A stretch of DNA of 64,000 nt from Clostridiales bacterium (GTDB lineage: Bacteria > Bacillota > Clostridia > Christensenellales > Pumilibacteraceae), in NCBI GenBank assembly GCA_015055625.1, contig SVHU01000001.1:94293-158292 (forward strand), in the 5' to 3' direction. Both the position numbers and the translations under genes were made by a program. Positions 54,312 through 63,394 of this stretch are shown here, piece after piece. How positions within the stretch are numbered: position 1 is the stretch's first letter; each line of letters opens with the position of its first letter. A model generated the notes under the pieces. The model worked only from the letters and a program-made list of their open reading frames with translations, did no database searches and was not told where the DNA came from.

Positions 54312-55049
54312 TTATTTGTTGTATTTTATTTGATACATCATTACCGAAGCACAAACTCCAGCATTGAGTGACTCAATTCCTTGCATAGGAAGTGATATTA
54401 TTACGTGTGATTTTTCTCTCACGTAATCGCTCACACCATTAGCTTCATTTCCAATAATAAGACATGCTTTTTTATCGGAAAAATTCTTTTCAAAAATATT
54501 ATCGCCATCCATATCCGCACACAAGATCTCATAACCGTATGCGTCTAAATCGTACAATATATCTTCTTCACAATCAATTATGTTAAGCTTAGTTATTGCC
54601 GACATTGCGCTTCGAACGACTTTGGGGTTATACACATCAACACAAGAAAAACAATAAACGTCATCAAACCCACACGCAACTGCCGTTCGCAAAATAGTGC
54701 CTAAATTGCCTGGATCGCGTATTCTATCTAAAAACAAACAATACTGCGAATTATGAGGCTTATGCTCTGGTTGCTTTGCTATGGCAACAACACCTTGAGA
54801 ATTAGACGTTGTAGAAATTTTTTCAAAAACACTATCTTTTACAACGTAAAAATTTTCAAACTCGCCTACATATTTTTTAGACGCACTTTCAGAAAGCAAG
54901 ATACAATCTATATCGATTTTCCCAATACTATCCTTAACGTTTCTAAGTCCCTCAATCAAAAACAAGCCTGTATTTTCTCGAAACTTTTTTTCTTGAAGTG
55001 ACGATGCTTTTTTTATTAAATTGTTAGCTTGCGAGGTAATTAAATCCAT
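54312..55049 (-). CDS. SpoU/TrmH family RNA 2'-O-methyltransferase
   Basis: 245 residues: an N-terminal substrate-binding domain beginning ITSQANNLIKKASSLQEKKFR and the SPOUT knot with LIIGNEANGVSDYV and SLPMQGIESLNAGVCASVMMY. It methylates a ribose in rRNA or tRNA; the position is not predictable (rlmB or trmH type). It follows rplT, an arrangement frequent in Clostridia. Confidence 0.9.
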   Translation of the reverse strand: MDLITSQANNLIKKASSLQEKKFRENTGLFLIEGLRNVKDSIGKIDIDCILLSESASKKYVGEFENFYVVKDSVFEKISTTSNSQGVVAIAKQPEHKPHNSQYCLFLDRIRDPGNLGTILRTAVACGFDDVYCFSCVDVYNPKVVRSAMSAITKLNIIDCEEDILYDLDAYGYEILCADMDGDNIFEKNFSDKKACLIIGNEANGVSDYVREKSHVIISLPMQGIESLNAGVCASVMMYQIKYNK

Positions 55050-55055
55050 TTCTTA

Positions 55056-55093
55056 TAAAATAATTGACACCTAAAAAGATTTTCAGGTGTCAA
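55056..55093 (-). terminator. Hairpin after rplT
   Basis: On the minus strand TTGACACCT (55093-55085) pairs with AGGTGTCAA (55072-55064), then TTATTTTAT. A moderate terminator between rplT and the methyltransferase gene. Confidence 0.6.
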
Positions 55094-55101
55094 AAAATCA
55101 A

Positions 55102-55458
55102 TTATTTTGCAATAGCCTTAGATGCGGTCTGAGCCAAAGCTGCAAAAGTTGCAGGATCATTAACTGCAATGTCTGCCAACACCTTTCTGTTGAGATCTAC
55201 ACCTGCTGTCTTAAGACCAAACATAAACTTAGAATAAGACAAGCCGTTCATTCTTGCTGCTGCATTGATACGTGCAATCCAAAGCTTGCGGAAATCACGC
55301 TTCTTAAGTCTTCTACCAATATAAGCATAGGTCAAAGACTTCATAACCGCTTCTCTAGCAATGCGGTAAGATCTGGACTTGGAGCCAAAGTAACCCTTGG
55401 CAAGTTTCATTATTTTACGACGCTTTTTAACAGCGTTAACTGCTCTTTTAATTCTCAT
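55102..55458 (-). CDS. rplT: 50S ribosomal protein L20
   Basis: 118 residues. [23 protein letters not shown] is the N-terminal extension that binds 23S rRNA; the globular end has [12 protein letters not shown]20 is essential for early 50S assembly and represses its own operon by binding the infC leader. Third gene of infC-rpmI-rplT. Confidence 0.97.
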   Translation of the reverse strand: MRIKRAVNAVKKRRKIMKLAKGYFGSKSRSYRIAREAVMKSLTYAYIGRRLKKRDFRKLWIARINAAARMNGLSYSKFMFGLKTAGVDLNRKVLADIAVNDPATFAALAQTASKAIAK

Positions 55459-55472
55459 AGTAGCACCCTCCG

Positions 55473-55670
55473 TTATTTCTGAATCATGATTCTAATGGTC
55501 TTAGTCTCTTTGTTAGACGCCATAAAAGCATCGTGACGAAGAGTCATCTTACGCTTACTATCTTTTTTAGTAAGGATGTGTCTTTTTCCCTGGGGATTGT
55601 GAACGATTTTACCGTTCTTGGTTACGCGGAAACGCTTTTTAGCACCGCTGTGGCTTTTCATTTTTGGCAT
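55473..55670 (-). CDS. rpmI: 50S ribosomal protein L35
   Basis: 65 residues. [21 protein letters not shown] is the canonical N-terminus. It lies between infC and rplT in the usual order. Confidence 0.97.
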   Translation of the reverse strand: MPKMKSHSGAKKRFRVTKNGKIVHNPQGKRHILTKKDSKRKMTLRHDAFMASNKETKTIRIMIQK

Positions 55671-55693
55671 GATTTATGTCCTCCGTTAATAAT

Positions 55694-56206
55694 TTACTTT
55701 TTAATAGGCGCCAAAATCATAAAGATATTTCTACCTTCTGTAAGTGGCTTTTTATCGATAACAGCTACGTCTTCTACAAGTGTAAAGAACTTATTCATAA
55801 CCTCTACACCAATTTCAGGACGAGCTTGTTGTCTTCCTTTCATTCTGATAGATACTCTAACCTTATCTCCGTTTGCAATAAACTTACGAGATTGCTTTGC
55901 CTTTGTTTCAAGGTCGTGAACGTCGATAGTCATAGACAACCAAATTTCCTTAAGTTCGGTAACCTTTTGGTTCTTACGAGCATCTTTTTCTTTCTTTGCG
56001 GCATCAAATCTGAACTTACCGTAATCCATAATTTTACATACGGGCGGATTTGTTGTGGGGCTGATTTTAACAAGATCGAGGTTTTTCTCGTCTGCAATTC
56101 TGTTTGCTTCAACAGCGCTCATAATTCCGAGTTGCTGTCCGTTTTCGTCAATAACACGAATTTCCGCATCGGTAATCTTACCGTTGATTTCTACTTCCTT
56201 AATAAT
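55694..56206 (-). CDS. infC: Translation initiation factor IF-3, probable AUU start
   Basis: 170 residues if started at ATT (56206-56204), which lies 8 bases after GGAGG at 56219-56215. The frame is open to a TTG at 56224, but that lies before the GGAGG and leaves no ribosome binding site. IF3 genes in many bacteria start with AUU, so IF3 itself represses translation. The body (IRVIDENGQQLGIMSAVEANRIA..., KFRFDAAKKEKDARKNQK) is typical. First gene of infC-rpmI-rplT. Confidence 0.94.
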   Translation of the reverse strand: MIKEVEINGKITDAEIRVIDENGQQLGIMSAVEANRIADEKNLDLVKISPTTNPPVCKIMDYGKFRFDAAKKEKDARKNQKVTELKEIWLSMTIDVHDLETKAKQSRKFIANGDKVRVSIRMKGRQQARPEIGVEVMNKFFTLVEDVAVIDKKPLTEGRNIFMILAPIKK

Positions 56207-56221
56207 GGTCGTATCCTCCGA

Positions 56222-56340
56222 CAAAAAAATATTAGAGCGGTGCAGAAATATCCTACTACCACTCTAAAAATACTGTTCATATTTAGGTGTTACCGATTCG
56301 AGCCAGCCCAATCGGTGAGAATAAATCTACTTCCAACGCC
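56222..56340 (-). promoter_or_regulatory. infC-rpmI-rplT leader, L20-leader-like attenuator
   Basis: The leader of about 115 bases has a stem ACCGATT (56292-56298)/AATCGGT (56310-56316) around GGCTGGCTCG, and a terminator: on the minus strand TTAGAGTGGT (56267-56258) with ACCGCTCTAA (56241-56232), then TATTTTTTT. Layout matches the L20 leader of Firmicutes, in which L20 promotes termination. This is by resemblance, not by covariance search. Confidence 0.7.
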
Positions 56341-56344
56341 AATT

Positions 56345-56373
56345 ATTTTACTATATATAACGAACAATGTCAA
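56345..56373 (-). promoter_or_regulatory. Sigma-A promoter of infC-rpmI-rplT
   Basis: On the minus strand TTGACA (56373-56368), a 17-base spacer and TAAAAT (56350-56345). Confidence 0.75.
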
Positions 56374-56429
56374 GCGTTTTTACTTGACTTTTCATAATTT
56401 TATTAGTTTTTTTACGCTTTTTATGCAAA

Positions 56430-56457
56430 GCAACGGCTAGCTTTTGCTAACCGTTAC
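56430..56457 (-). terminator. Hairpin after thrS
   Basis: On the minus strand AACGGTTAGC, loop AAAA, GCTAGCCGTT, followed after a few bases by a T-poor tract. Strong stem but weak T-run. Confidence 0.55.
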
Positions 56458-56466
56458 TTAAATGCG

Positions 56467-58404
56467 TTAATCTAAAATCTTATCCTCAATTTCGGTATCA
56501 ATACGCTTGATAAATTCATCGTACGTCATAACACCCAAATCACCAGTCTTTCTACGACGAACAGAAAGTGTGCCTTCTTGAGCCTCTTTATCGCCAATAA
56601 TAACGATATAAGGCGTCTTTTCGAGCTGTGCTTCTCTAATCTTATAGCCAAGCTTTTCATTTCTTATATCATATTCTGCGCGAATACCGTGACGTTGCAT
56701 TTTCTCTGCTACATCTTTTGCATTTTGCGCAGTTCTATCCGTAAGAGAAAGAACTTTTACCTGAGTGGGAGAAAGCCATACGGGGAATGCTCCTGCAAAT
56801 TTTTCAATAAGCAAAGCGATCGTTCTTTCATAGCAACCGATAGACGTTCTATGGATAATGTAAGGACGCGCCTTGTTTCCGTTTTCGTCAACGTAACTCA
56901 TATCAAAACGCTCAGCCAAGAACATATCAATTTGAATGGTAATAAGTGTGTCTTCTTTTCCGTGAACGTTCTTGATTTGAATGTCAAGTTTTGGTCCATA
57001 GAAAGCAGCTTCGCCGATTCCTTCTTTATAATCAATGCCAATTCCGTCCAAAATTCTCTTCATTTCAGACTCAGCGTAAGCCCACTCTTTTGGATCGTCA
57101 ATATATTTACCCTTATCATTGGGATCCCAACGCGAGAAACGGAAGGATACGTCATCTAAAAGACCAGTAATCTTAAGCATATACATTGCAAGATCCAAGC
57201 ATCCCTTAAATTCTTCCTCGAGCTGAGAAGGCATACATACAAGGTGTCCTTCTGAAATCGTAAACTGTCTTACTCTAATAAGACCATGCATTTCGCCACT
57301 AGACTCGTTTCTAAAAAGTGTGGATGTTTCACCATATCTGCAAGGAAGATCACGATAAGACTTAAGCCCATTATTATATACGGTATATTGGAATGGGCAA
57401 GTCATAGGACGCAAAGCAAATACTTCGTCATCCTTTTCCTCATCACCAAGAACGAACATTCCATCTTTATAGTGATCCCAGTGTCCGCTTATTTTATAAA
57501 GATCGCTCTTTGCCATAAACGGAGTTTTTGTTCTCATATAACCTCTTCTCTCTTCTTCATCCTCAACGAATCTAGAAAGAATTTGGAAAAGTTTAGCACC
57601 TTTAGGCATAAGAAGGGGAAGACCTTGACCGATAACGTCGCTAGTCATAAAAATTCCAAGATCTCTACCAAGCTTATTATGATCACGACCTTTTGCTTCC
57701 TCTACTTTCTTAAGATACTCTTCAAGCTCTGCTTTTTTCTCAAATGCAGTTCCATAAATACGCGTAAGCATCTTATTATGCTCATCACCTTTCCAATAAG
57801 CACCAGTTACAGCCGTAAGCTTGAACGCCTTGATTTTGCCGGTAGAAGGAAGATGTGGACCTCTACAAAGATCAATATAATCGCCTTGAGTATAAAGAGA
57901 AATAATGCTACCACCGGGAAGTTCCTCAATAAGCTGAATTTTATAATCTTCACCTCTTTCTTTCATTACAGCAAGTGCCTCTTCGCGAGTTACTTCGCTT
58001 CTTACAATAGCAATATCAGCCTTAATGATTTCTTCCATCTTCTTTTCGATATCAGCAAGATCTGACTGAGTAATTGCCTTTTCAAAATCGATATCATAAT
58101 AAAAACCGTTATCGATAACGGGACCAATTGCAACCTGCGCAGACGGATAGAGCTGTTTTACAGCTTGCGCTAAAACGTGAGCACAAGAATGTCTATAAAT
58201 TGCTAAACCTTCCTCATCTCTTGACGTTATAATCTGAATCTTATCTCCGTCGTTTACAGGCGCAGAAAGATCTACAAGTACGTCATTTACTTTTGCAGCA
58301 TACGCATTTTTTGCAAGTCCTGCGCTTAAAGCAAAAGCTACGTCATACACATTCTTTGCATTTTCAGTTTCAAAAACCGAACCGTCTTTAAGAATAAATT
58401 TCAT
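56467..58404 (-). CDS. thrS: Threonine-tRNA ligase
   Basis: 645 residues: TGS domain (1-60), the editing domain (HSCAHVLAQAVKQLYPSAQ, DNGFYYDID, DLCRGPH), class II core (motif 2 RNESSGEMHGLIRVRQF), and the anticodon domain. It charges tRNA-Thr and edits Ser-tRNA-Thr. Expression is controlled by the T-box leader just upstream. Single-gene unit. Confidence 0.97.
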   Translation of the reverse strand: MKFILKDGSVFETENAKNVYDVAFALSAGLAKNAYAAKVNDVLVDLSAPVNDGDKIQIITSRDEEGLAIYRHSCAHVLAQAVKQLYPSAQVAIGPVIDNGFYYDIDFEKAITQSDLADIEKKMEEIIKADIAIVRSEVTREEALAVMKERGEDYKIQLIEELPGGSIISLYTQGDYIDLCRGPHLPSTGKIKAFKLTAVTGAYWKGDEHNKMLTRIYGTAFEKKAELEEYLKKVEEAKGRDHNKLGRDLGIFMTSDVIGQGLPLLMPKGAKLFQILSRFVEDEEERRGYMRTKTPFMAKSDLYKISGHWDHYKDGMFVLGDEEKDDEVFALRPMTCPFQYTVYNNGLKSYRDLPCRYGETSTLFRNESSGEMHGLIRVRQFTISEGHLVCMPSQLEEEFKGCLDLAMYMLKITGLLDDVSFRFSRWDPNDKGKYIDDPKEWAYAESEMKRILDGIGIDYKEGIGEAAFYGPKLDIQIKNVHGKEDTLITIQIDMFLAERFDMSYVDENGNKARPYIIHRTSIGCYERTIALLIEKFAGAFPVWLSPTQVKVLSLTDRTAQNAKDVAEKMQRHGIRAEYDIRNEKLGYKIREAQLEKTPYIVIIGDKEAQEGTLSVRRRKTGDLGVMTYDEFIKRIDTEIEDKILD

Positions 58405-58409
58405 AATAC

Positions 58410-58640
58410 CTCCAAAAAAATAAAGTCCTTAAAAGCATTTGCTTTTAAGGACGCAAAATTACGTGGTTCCACCTTAATTCGTAGGAAAATCCTACCTCAA
58501 TATCCGATTTGTACGAATCGGGGCGCTTCTTTAGGCAGGTGGTTTCAGTTTTTCCTTATTCTACGTTGCTCACACCTAATCAACGCTCTCTGAAAAAAAT
58601 CGGGAAATCCTACTTGTCCTACTTTAACAAGAAATTAAAC
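58410..58640 (-). promoter_or_regulatory. T-box riboswitch of thrS
   Basis: Minus strand. The T-box AAGGTGGAACCACGT lies at 58475-58461. The terminator GTCCTTAAAAGCA/TGCTTTTAAGGAC (58452-58425) is followed by TTTATTTTTTT. Stem I and its specifier region contain GAAACCACC (58546-58538), with an ACC codon for threonine. Uncharged tRNA-Thr would stabilise the antiterminator formed by the T-box. UGGA pairs with an NCCA end having U at the discriminator, as expected for tRNA-Thr. Confidence 0.92.
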
Positions 58641-58648
58641 TTTAGTAA

Positions 58649-58677
58649 AGTATAATACCATTTTTTGTAATTGTCAA
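58649..58677 (-). promoter_or_regulatory. Sigma-A promoter of thrS
   Basis: On the minus strand TTGACA (58677-58672), a 17-base spacer and TATACT (58654-58649). Confidence 0.8.
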
Positions 58678-58717
58678 GAAATTTTACAAAATTTTACGAT
58701 TTAATCAAAATTATTTG

Positions 58718-59437
58718 TTAATACATTTGAATTTTATCAGTAGAAGTTGCAAACGTAAGTATAAAAACAAAGCTAGCTTTATTCTTTTTTAATATTTTAG
58801 AACATTCATTTGTCGTTGCACCCGAAGTAAAAACGTCGTCAATAAGCAAAACACGTTTTCCCTTAACGTCTTCTTTATTTATAACGTCAAACGCTCCGTT
58901 AATTGCGTTCATACGCTCTTCTCTTCCCATTCTTGCAAGATTTTTAGTATATTTTGTTCTTTTTAATAATGTCTTAATGGGAATATCCGACAACCGCGAA
59001 AACTCTTTAGCTATTTCCTGAGCTTGATTATACCCTCTTTCGTATTGTCTTGATTTTGGCATAGGTACAAAAGTTACAACGTCAATAGGCGTTTGAGAAT
59101 TTACAAACGTATCGTACATATATTGTGCCATAAACTTTGTTAAATATGCACCATGTCTATATTTAAGACGATATATTAACTTTATAACAGTATCCTTATA
59201 AATAAAAGGTGCTCGTGCAATATCAAAATCATGAGAACGGTTTGTACATTCAATACAATAAGGAGTCATTTCTCCTACGTGTCGTCCACACGTTTTACAG
59301 TACTTTGTGTTGTATTCTAAGTTATTACATCTGTCACAAACACCATACTTAGTCTTAAAAGAAAGTTCCCCGTCACACACTATACACTTAATGTCTGACG
59401 GGAAAAAAACTTCACTTAATCCTTCAAAGAATTTCAT
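58718..59437 (-). CDS. ComF family phosphoribosyltransferase-like protein
   Basis: 239 residues: N-terminal zinc-finger with CIVCDGELSF, CDRCNNL, CKTCGRH and CIECTNR (four Cys pairs), then a type I PRTase domain with VLLIDDVFTSGATTNEC. ComF in Bacillus is needed for DNA uptake; in most others the role is open. It shares one base with the ackA stop. Other competence-linked genes (dprA, comM-like) are also in the window. Confidence 0.9.
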   Translation of the reverse strand: MKFFEGLSEVFFPSDIKCIVCDGELSFKTKYGVCDRCNNLEYNTKYCKTCGRHVGEMTPYCIECTNRSHDFDIARAPFIYKDTVIKLIYRLKYRHGAYLTKFMAQYMYDTFVNSQTPIDVVTFVPMPKSRQYERGYNQAQEIAKEFSRLSDIPIKTLLKRTKYTKNLARMGREERMNAINGAFDVINKEDVKGKRVLLIDDVFTSGATTNECSKILKKNKASFVFILTFATSTDKIQMY

Positions 59438-60618
59438 TATTTAAGACGAAGAGTTTCTCTTGCAATTACAAGCTCTTCATTTGTGGGAAGAATATAAACC
59501 TTAACCTTAGATTTATCAGTAGAAAGCTCGGTAATTCCATCGTCTGGATTTTCATTATACTCATAATTAAAGTCAAGACCAAGGAATTCAAGTCCCTCTA
59601 CAACCTTTCTTCTTACAATAGCTTCATGCTCACCGATACCACCGGTAAATACGATTGCGTCAAGACCACCCATAGCGGCAGCATACGCACCAACGTACTT
59701 CTTAACTCTGTAACAGAACATATCCATTGCAAGAATTGCTCTCTCATTTCCATCTTTTACGCCTTTTTCGAGATCTCTAAAGTCAGAACCAACTCCACCT
59801 ACACCAAGTACGCCACATTCTTTATTGAGATAGTTAAGAGCCTGATGAATATCCATACCCTTCTTATCCATAAGATACTCAATAGCTGCAGGATCAATAT
59901 CTCCGGAACGAGTTCCCATCAAAAGTCCCTCTAAAGGCGTAAAGCCCATAGTTGTATCAATACACTTACCGTTTACGATAGCGCACAAGCTTGCTCCGTT
60001 TCCAAGGTGACAAGAAACCATCTTAAAATCCTTCTTACCCATAAGACGAGCTGTTTCTCCCGCTATAAAGAGATGGCTGGTTCCATGAAAGCCATACTTT
60101 CTTACCTTAAACTGCTTATAGTCATCATAAGGAATTGCATACATATAAGCATACTGAGGCATTGTAGAATGGAAAGTCGTATCAAACACCGCAACCTGTG
60201 GAGCGGATGGCATAACTTCCATGCACGCCTTTATTCCCATAATATTTGCAGGCATATGTAAAGGTCCAAGATCAATATTAGATTCGATTTTAGCAAGAGT
60301 TTCGGGGGTAACCTTTACGCTATCTTTGAAATCTTCTCCACTATGAAGAACTCTATGTCCAACAGCTACAATTTCATCCATGCTTGCAATAACGCCGTGA
60401 TCTTTATCAACAAGAGCGTTAAGAACAAGGGTGATAGCTTCTTTATGTGTGGGCATTTTTGCCGAAATCTCAACGTTTTTAGAGCCCTTATGCTTCAAAA
60501 GAGATGTTTCCTGTCCAATTCTTTCGCATACGCCTTTTGCAAGAACAGCTTCTGTATCTGTTTCGATAAGCTGATATTTAAGAGAAGAACTTCCTGCGTT
60601 AATAACTAATATTTTCAT
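59437..60618 (-). CDS. ackA: Acetate kinase
   Basis: 393 residues. Starts MKILVINAGSSSLKYQL; GFHGTSHLF and VFTGGIGEHEA are typical. With Pta it makes ATP from acetyl phosphate and excretes acetate. It lies 20 bases after pta. Confidence 0.97.
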   Translation of the reverse strand: MKILVINAGSSSLKYQLIETDTEAVLAKGVCERIGQETSLLKHKGSKNVEISAKMPTHKEAITLVLNALVDKDHGVIASMDEIVAVGHRVLHSGEDFKDSVKVTPETLAKIESNIDLGPLHMPANIMGIKACMEVMPSAPQVAVFDTTFHSTMPQYAYMYAIPYDDYKQFKVRKYGFHGTSHLFIAGETARLMGKKDFKMVSCHLGNGASLCAIVNGKCIDTTMGFTPLEGLLMGTRSGDIDPAAIEYLMDKKGMDIHQALNYLNKECGVLGVGGVGSDFRDLEKGVKDGNERAILAMDMFCYRVKKYVGAYAAAMGGLDAIVFTGGIGEHEAIVRRKVVEGLEFLGLDFNYEYNENPDDGITELSTDKSKVKVYILPTNEELVIARETLRLK

Positions 60619-60638
60619 TATAAACTCCTTATTTTGTA

Positions 60639-61622
60639 TTACTTACACTGAAGAACAGTCATTGCCGTAACGTTTACAACGTCTTCGGAAGAACATCCTC
60701 TAGACAAATCGTTTACAGGCATATTAAATCCCTGGCAGATAGGACCAACAGCTTCTGCACCTGCAAGACGCTGAACAAGCTTATATCCAATATTTCCTGC
60801 TTGAATATCAGGGAAAATCATTACGTTTGCGTGTCCTGCAATGTCGCTTCCGGGAGCTTTAAGAGATGCTACGGACGATACAACTGCCGCGTCAAACTGA
60901 AGTTCTCCGTCAACTTTAAGGTCAGGCGCAAGTTCTTTAACGATCTTGGTTGCCTCAACTACTTTATCAACATATTCATGCTTAGCGCTACCTTTTGTAG
61001 AGAAGGAAAGCATTGCAACTTTAGGATCAATACCTGCAATGCTTGCCGCACTTTGAGCAGAAGCAATTGCAATATCTGCAAGCTGTTGAGCGTCAGGATT
61101 AATGTTAACAGCGCAATCGCCAAATACCATAATACCATTTTCGCCATATTTGCATCCTTCGGGAAGAACCATTATAAAGCAACTACTTACAGTTTTAATT
61201 CCGGGAGCTGTTTTAATAATCTGAAGGGCGGGACGCAAAGTATCACCGGTAGAATTTACCGAACCTGCAACCATACCGTCTGCCTTGCCTGCTTTTACAA
61301 GCAATACGCCAAGATAAAGGGGCTTCTTAGCAAGTTCACAAGCCTGCTCAATAGTCATACCCTTTGCTTTGCGAAGTTCATACAACAAATTCGCATACTC
61401 TGTAAGATCTTCGGTCTTGGGATCGATGATAGTTACTCCATCAAGGCTTTTTTGAGCCTTAGAAAGAATTACATCTTTGTTACCAATAAGAATAAGACGG
61501 GCAATTTTTTGCTCAACAATTTCTTCGGCAGCTCTGATAATTCTATCCTCTTCGCCTTCTGCAAGAACAATACACTTGTTCTTAAGTTTTGCTTTTTCTC
61601 TGATTTCTTGTAATAATGACAT
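60639..61622 (-). CDS. pta: Phosphate acetyltransferase
   Basis: 327 residues, the short single-domain form. KTAPGIKTVSSCFIMVLPEG and GSDIAGHANVMIFPDIQAGNIGYK are the catalytic segments. It converts acetyl-CoA to acetyl phosphate for AckA. It is divergent from tmcAL, with overlapping promoters. Confidence 0.97.
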   Translation of the reverse strand: MSLLQEIREKAKLKNKCIVLAEGEEDRIIRAAEEIVEQKIARLILIGNKDVILSKAQKSLDGVTIIDPKTEDLTEYANLLYELRKAKGMTIEQACELAKKPLYLGVLLVKAGKADGMVAGSVNSTGDTLRPALQIIKTAPGIKTVSSCFIMVLPEGCKYGENGIMVFGDCAVNINPDAQQLADIAIASAQSAASIAGIDPKVAMLSFSTKGSAKHEYVDKVVEATKIVKELAPDLKVDGELQFDAAVVSSVASLKAPGSDIAGHANVMIFPDIQAGNIGYKLVQRLAGAEAVGPICQGFNMPVNDLSRGCSSEDVVNVTAMTVLQCK

Positions 61623-61649
61623 AATTTTAATCTCCTTGTGAAGATAGTA

Positions 61650-61678
61650 TTTACAATTAAGAAAAATTGTGTTATAAT
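61650..61678 (+). promoter_or_regulatory. Promoter of tmcAL, interleaved with the pta promoter
   Basis: TTTACA (61650-61655), a 17-base spacer and TATAAT (61673-61678). Confidence 0.65.
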
Positions 61679-61693
61679 TATCTTATCTAGTCT

Positions 61694-61722
61694 ATTATAC
61701 CACCAAAAAAACAAAAAGTAAA
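61694..61722 (-). promoter_or_regulatory. Promoter of pta-ackA
   Basis: On the minus strand TTTACT (61722-61717), a 17-base spacer and TATAAT (61699-61694). Its start region faces and overlaps that of tmcAL. Confidence 0.6.
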
Positions 61723-61751
61723 TTAATTGTCTTAATCCTACGGAGAAAATT

Positions 61752-62897
61752 ATGAAAATTTGCGCAATAATTTGCGAATACAACCCGTTTCACTACGGAC
61801 ACGCGTACCAATTTGAAAAAATAAAAGAAAAATATGACCACATAATCTGCATCATGAGCGGTAATTTTACGCAACGTGCAGAGCCTGCTATTGTAAATAA
61901 GTACGTGCGCGCGCAACAAGCAATACTTAATGGCGCGGATATGGTCTTGCAACTTCCTACTCCTTACGCCTGTTCTTCAGCTCAATTCTTTGCAAAAGGC
62001 GCGATAAATATATTGAGAAACTTCCCAATAGACGCAATCTCTTTTGGCATGGAAGAAGACAATATCGATCTACTTTTCAAGATATCCGAATGTGAAAAAA
62101 GCGAGAATTTTAAGAAAACTCTCAAAACCTATTTAGATAAAGGCAATTCTTATATATCTTCTAGCGTGAAAGCTATTACGAAATGTTTATCTTTTGATGA
62201 AAACAATATTATAGACTTTTTATCAAAACCCAACAACATGTTAGCTGTAGAGTATCTAAAAGCAATGAATGGACACTCTCTTAAGTGGGAAATATTCCCT
62301 GTAAAACGTGAGAGCGATTATAACAGTAATTCACTTGATGGCAAATTTGTTTCAGCCTCAGCAATACGCTCTGCACTAGAAAACAAATTATCTATTGATA
62401 GATTTATACCTAATAGCGAACTTATCTTTTCAAGCAATAAAGCTGATAAAAATATTTTTGAAGCTCTTACACTATCAGCACTGAGATTAGGAGATACCGA
62501 AACAGCGGCGGCTCTATTAAACGCAGGAGAAGGATTGGAGCGCAAACTGTTAAAAAACGCTTTGATTTGCAACAGTTTAAGTGATGTGTTTGATAAAACG
62601 AAAACAAAAAGATATTCTTACGCACGAATTAAACGGCTTGCTTTGGACAATCTTTTAGGAATAAAAAAAGAAGATATTATTTTCCCCGATAATGCAACGG
62701 CAATTCTTTTAGCTGTAAAACAAGACTTTGTTCAACATCTTAAATTATTTTCTCCCTACCTTATTAGTGAAAATTCTATGCTTAACAATTTTGTACCGCA
62801 AAATTTCGTTAGTATAGAAGAACGTGCTGAAAAAACATATTCTACAATTTGCTCAACATCATATAACGGTATAATAAAAAAACTCGTAAAAGCGTAA
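61752..62897 (+). CDS. tmcAL: tRNA(Met) cytidine acetate ligase TmcAL
   Basis: 381 residues. The N-terminal nucleotidyltransferase domain begins MKICAIICEYNPFHYGHAYQ, the HxGH site, followed by MSGNFTQRAEPAIVNKYVRA. It uses acetate and ATP to make N4-acetylcytidine at the elongator tRNA-Met anticodon wobble base. Notably it is transcribed divergently from pta-ackA, the acetate pathway. The stop lies in the loop of a terminator hairpin. Confidence 0.93.
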   Translation: MKICAIICEYNPFHYGHAYQFEKIKEKYDHIICIMSGNFTQRAEPAIVNKYVRAQQAILNGADMVLQLPTPYACSSAQFFAKGAINILRNFPIDAISFGMEEDNIDLLFKISECEKSENFKKTLKTYLDKGNSYISSSVKAITKCLSFDENNIIDFLSKPNNMLAVEYLKAMNGHSLKWEIFPVKRESDYNSNSLDGKFVSASAIRSALENKLSIDRFIPNSELIFSSNKADKNIFEALTLSALRLGDTETAAALLNAGEGLERKLLKNALICNSLSDVFDKTKTKRYSYARIKRLALDNLLGIKKEDIIFPDNATAILLAVKQDFVQHLKLFSPYLISENSMLNNFVPQNFVSIEERAEKTYSTICSTSYNGIIKKLVKA

Positions 62898-62912
62898 ACT
62901 TTTACGAGTTTT
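62879..62912. terminator. Bidirectional terminator overlapping the tmcAL stop
   Basis: AAAACTCGTAAAAG (62879-62892) and CTTTTACGAGTTTT (62899-62912) form a perfect 14-base stem. The TAA of tmcAL lies in the loop; coaD ends on the other side at 62916. Confidence 0.85.
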
Positions 62913-62915
62913 CAT

Positions 62916-63392
62916 TTAGTAAATCTCTTTTATCAATTCTAATGCGTTAGCGCATACATATTTGTCAATTTCACCATTAAGAAACTTAAGGTCCTTTATA
63001 AACGAGCTTGAAACAAAACTTAAAGTAGGTTGTGATATCAAATAAAAAATCTCAATCTCGGGATTTGTTGCCTGATATACAGCCATAAGGTTTTTTTCAT
63101 ATTCAAAATCTACGCCGTTTCTTATTCCCCTTACCAAATACTTAGCTCCATTTTCACTAGCAAAATCAGTAAGTAGCCCATCGAAAACTTTAACCGAAAC
63201 GTTTTTTATATCAAACATGCTCATAGAAGCAATCTTTGCTCTTTGCTCAATTGATGCAACACATTTCTTTTTACTACCGTTGCCAGCAACACCCACAATA
63301 ACTTCGTCAAAAACTTCCGCAGCGCGCTTTACTAAATCGTAATGACCAATCGTAAAAGGGTCAAAAGTGCCTGCAAATACTGCTTTTTTCAT
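62916..63392 (-). CDS. coaD: Phosphopantetheine adenylyltransferase
   Basis: 158 residues. KKAVFAGTFDPFTIGHYDLV is the nucleotidyltransferase site with TxGH; VRGIRNGVDFEYEKNLMAVYQ and FVSSSFIKDL are the usual substrate segments. It makes dephospho-CoA. It follows rsmD by 2 bases. Confidence 0.97.
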   Translation of the reverse strand: MKKAVFAGTFDPFTIGHYDLVKRAAEVFDEVIVGVAGNGSKKKCVASIEQRAKIASMSMFDIKNVSVKVFDGLLTDFASENGAKYLVRGIRNGVDFEYEKNLMAVYQATNPEIEIFYLISQPTLSFVSSSFIKDLKFLNGEIDKYVCANALELIKEIY

Positions 63393-63394
63393 TA

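Noticed and set aside
57286-58065. 259-codon frame opposite thrS
   Set aside because: Shadow with no ribosome binding site.
60801-61613. 270-codon frame opposite pta
   Set aside because: Antisense shadow; Cys/Asn/Phe-rich composition typical of reverse-complemented coding sequence.
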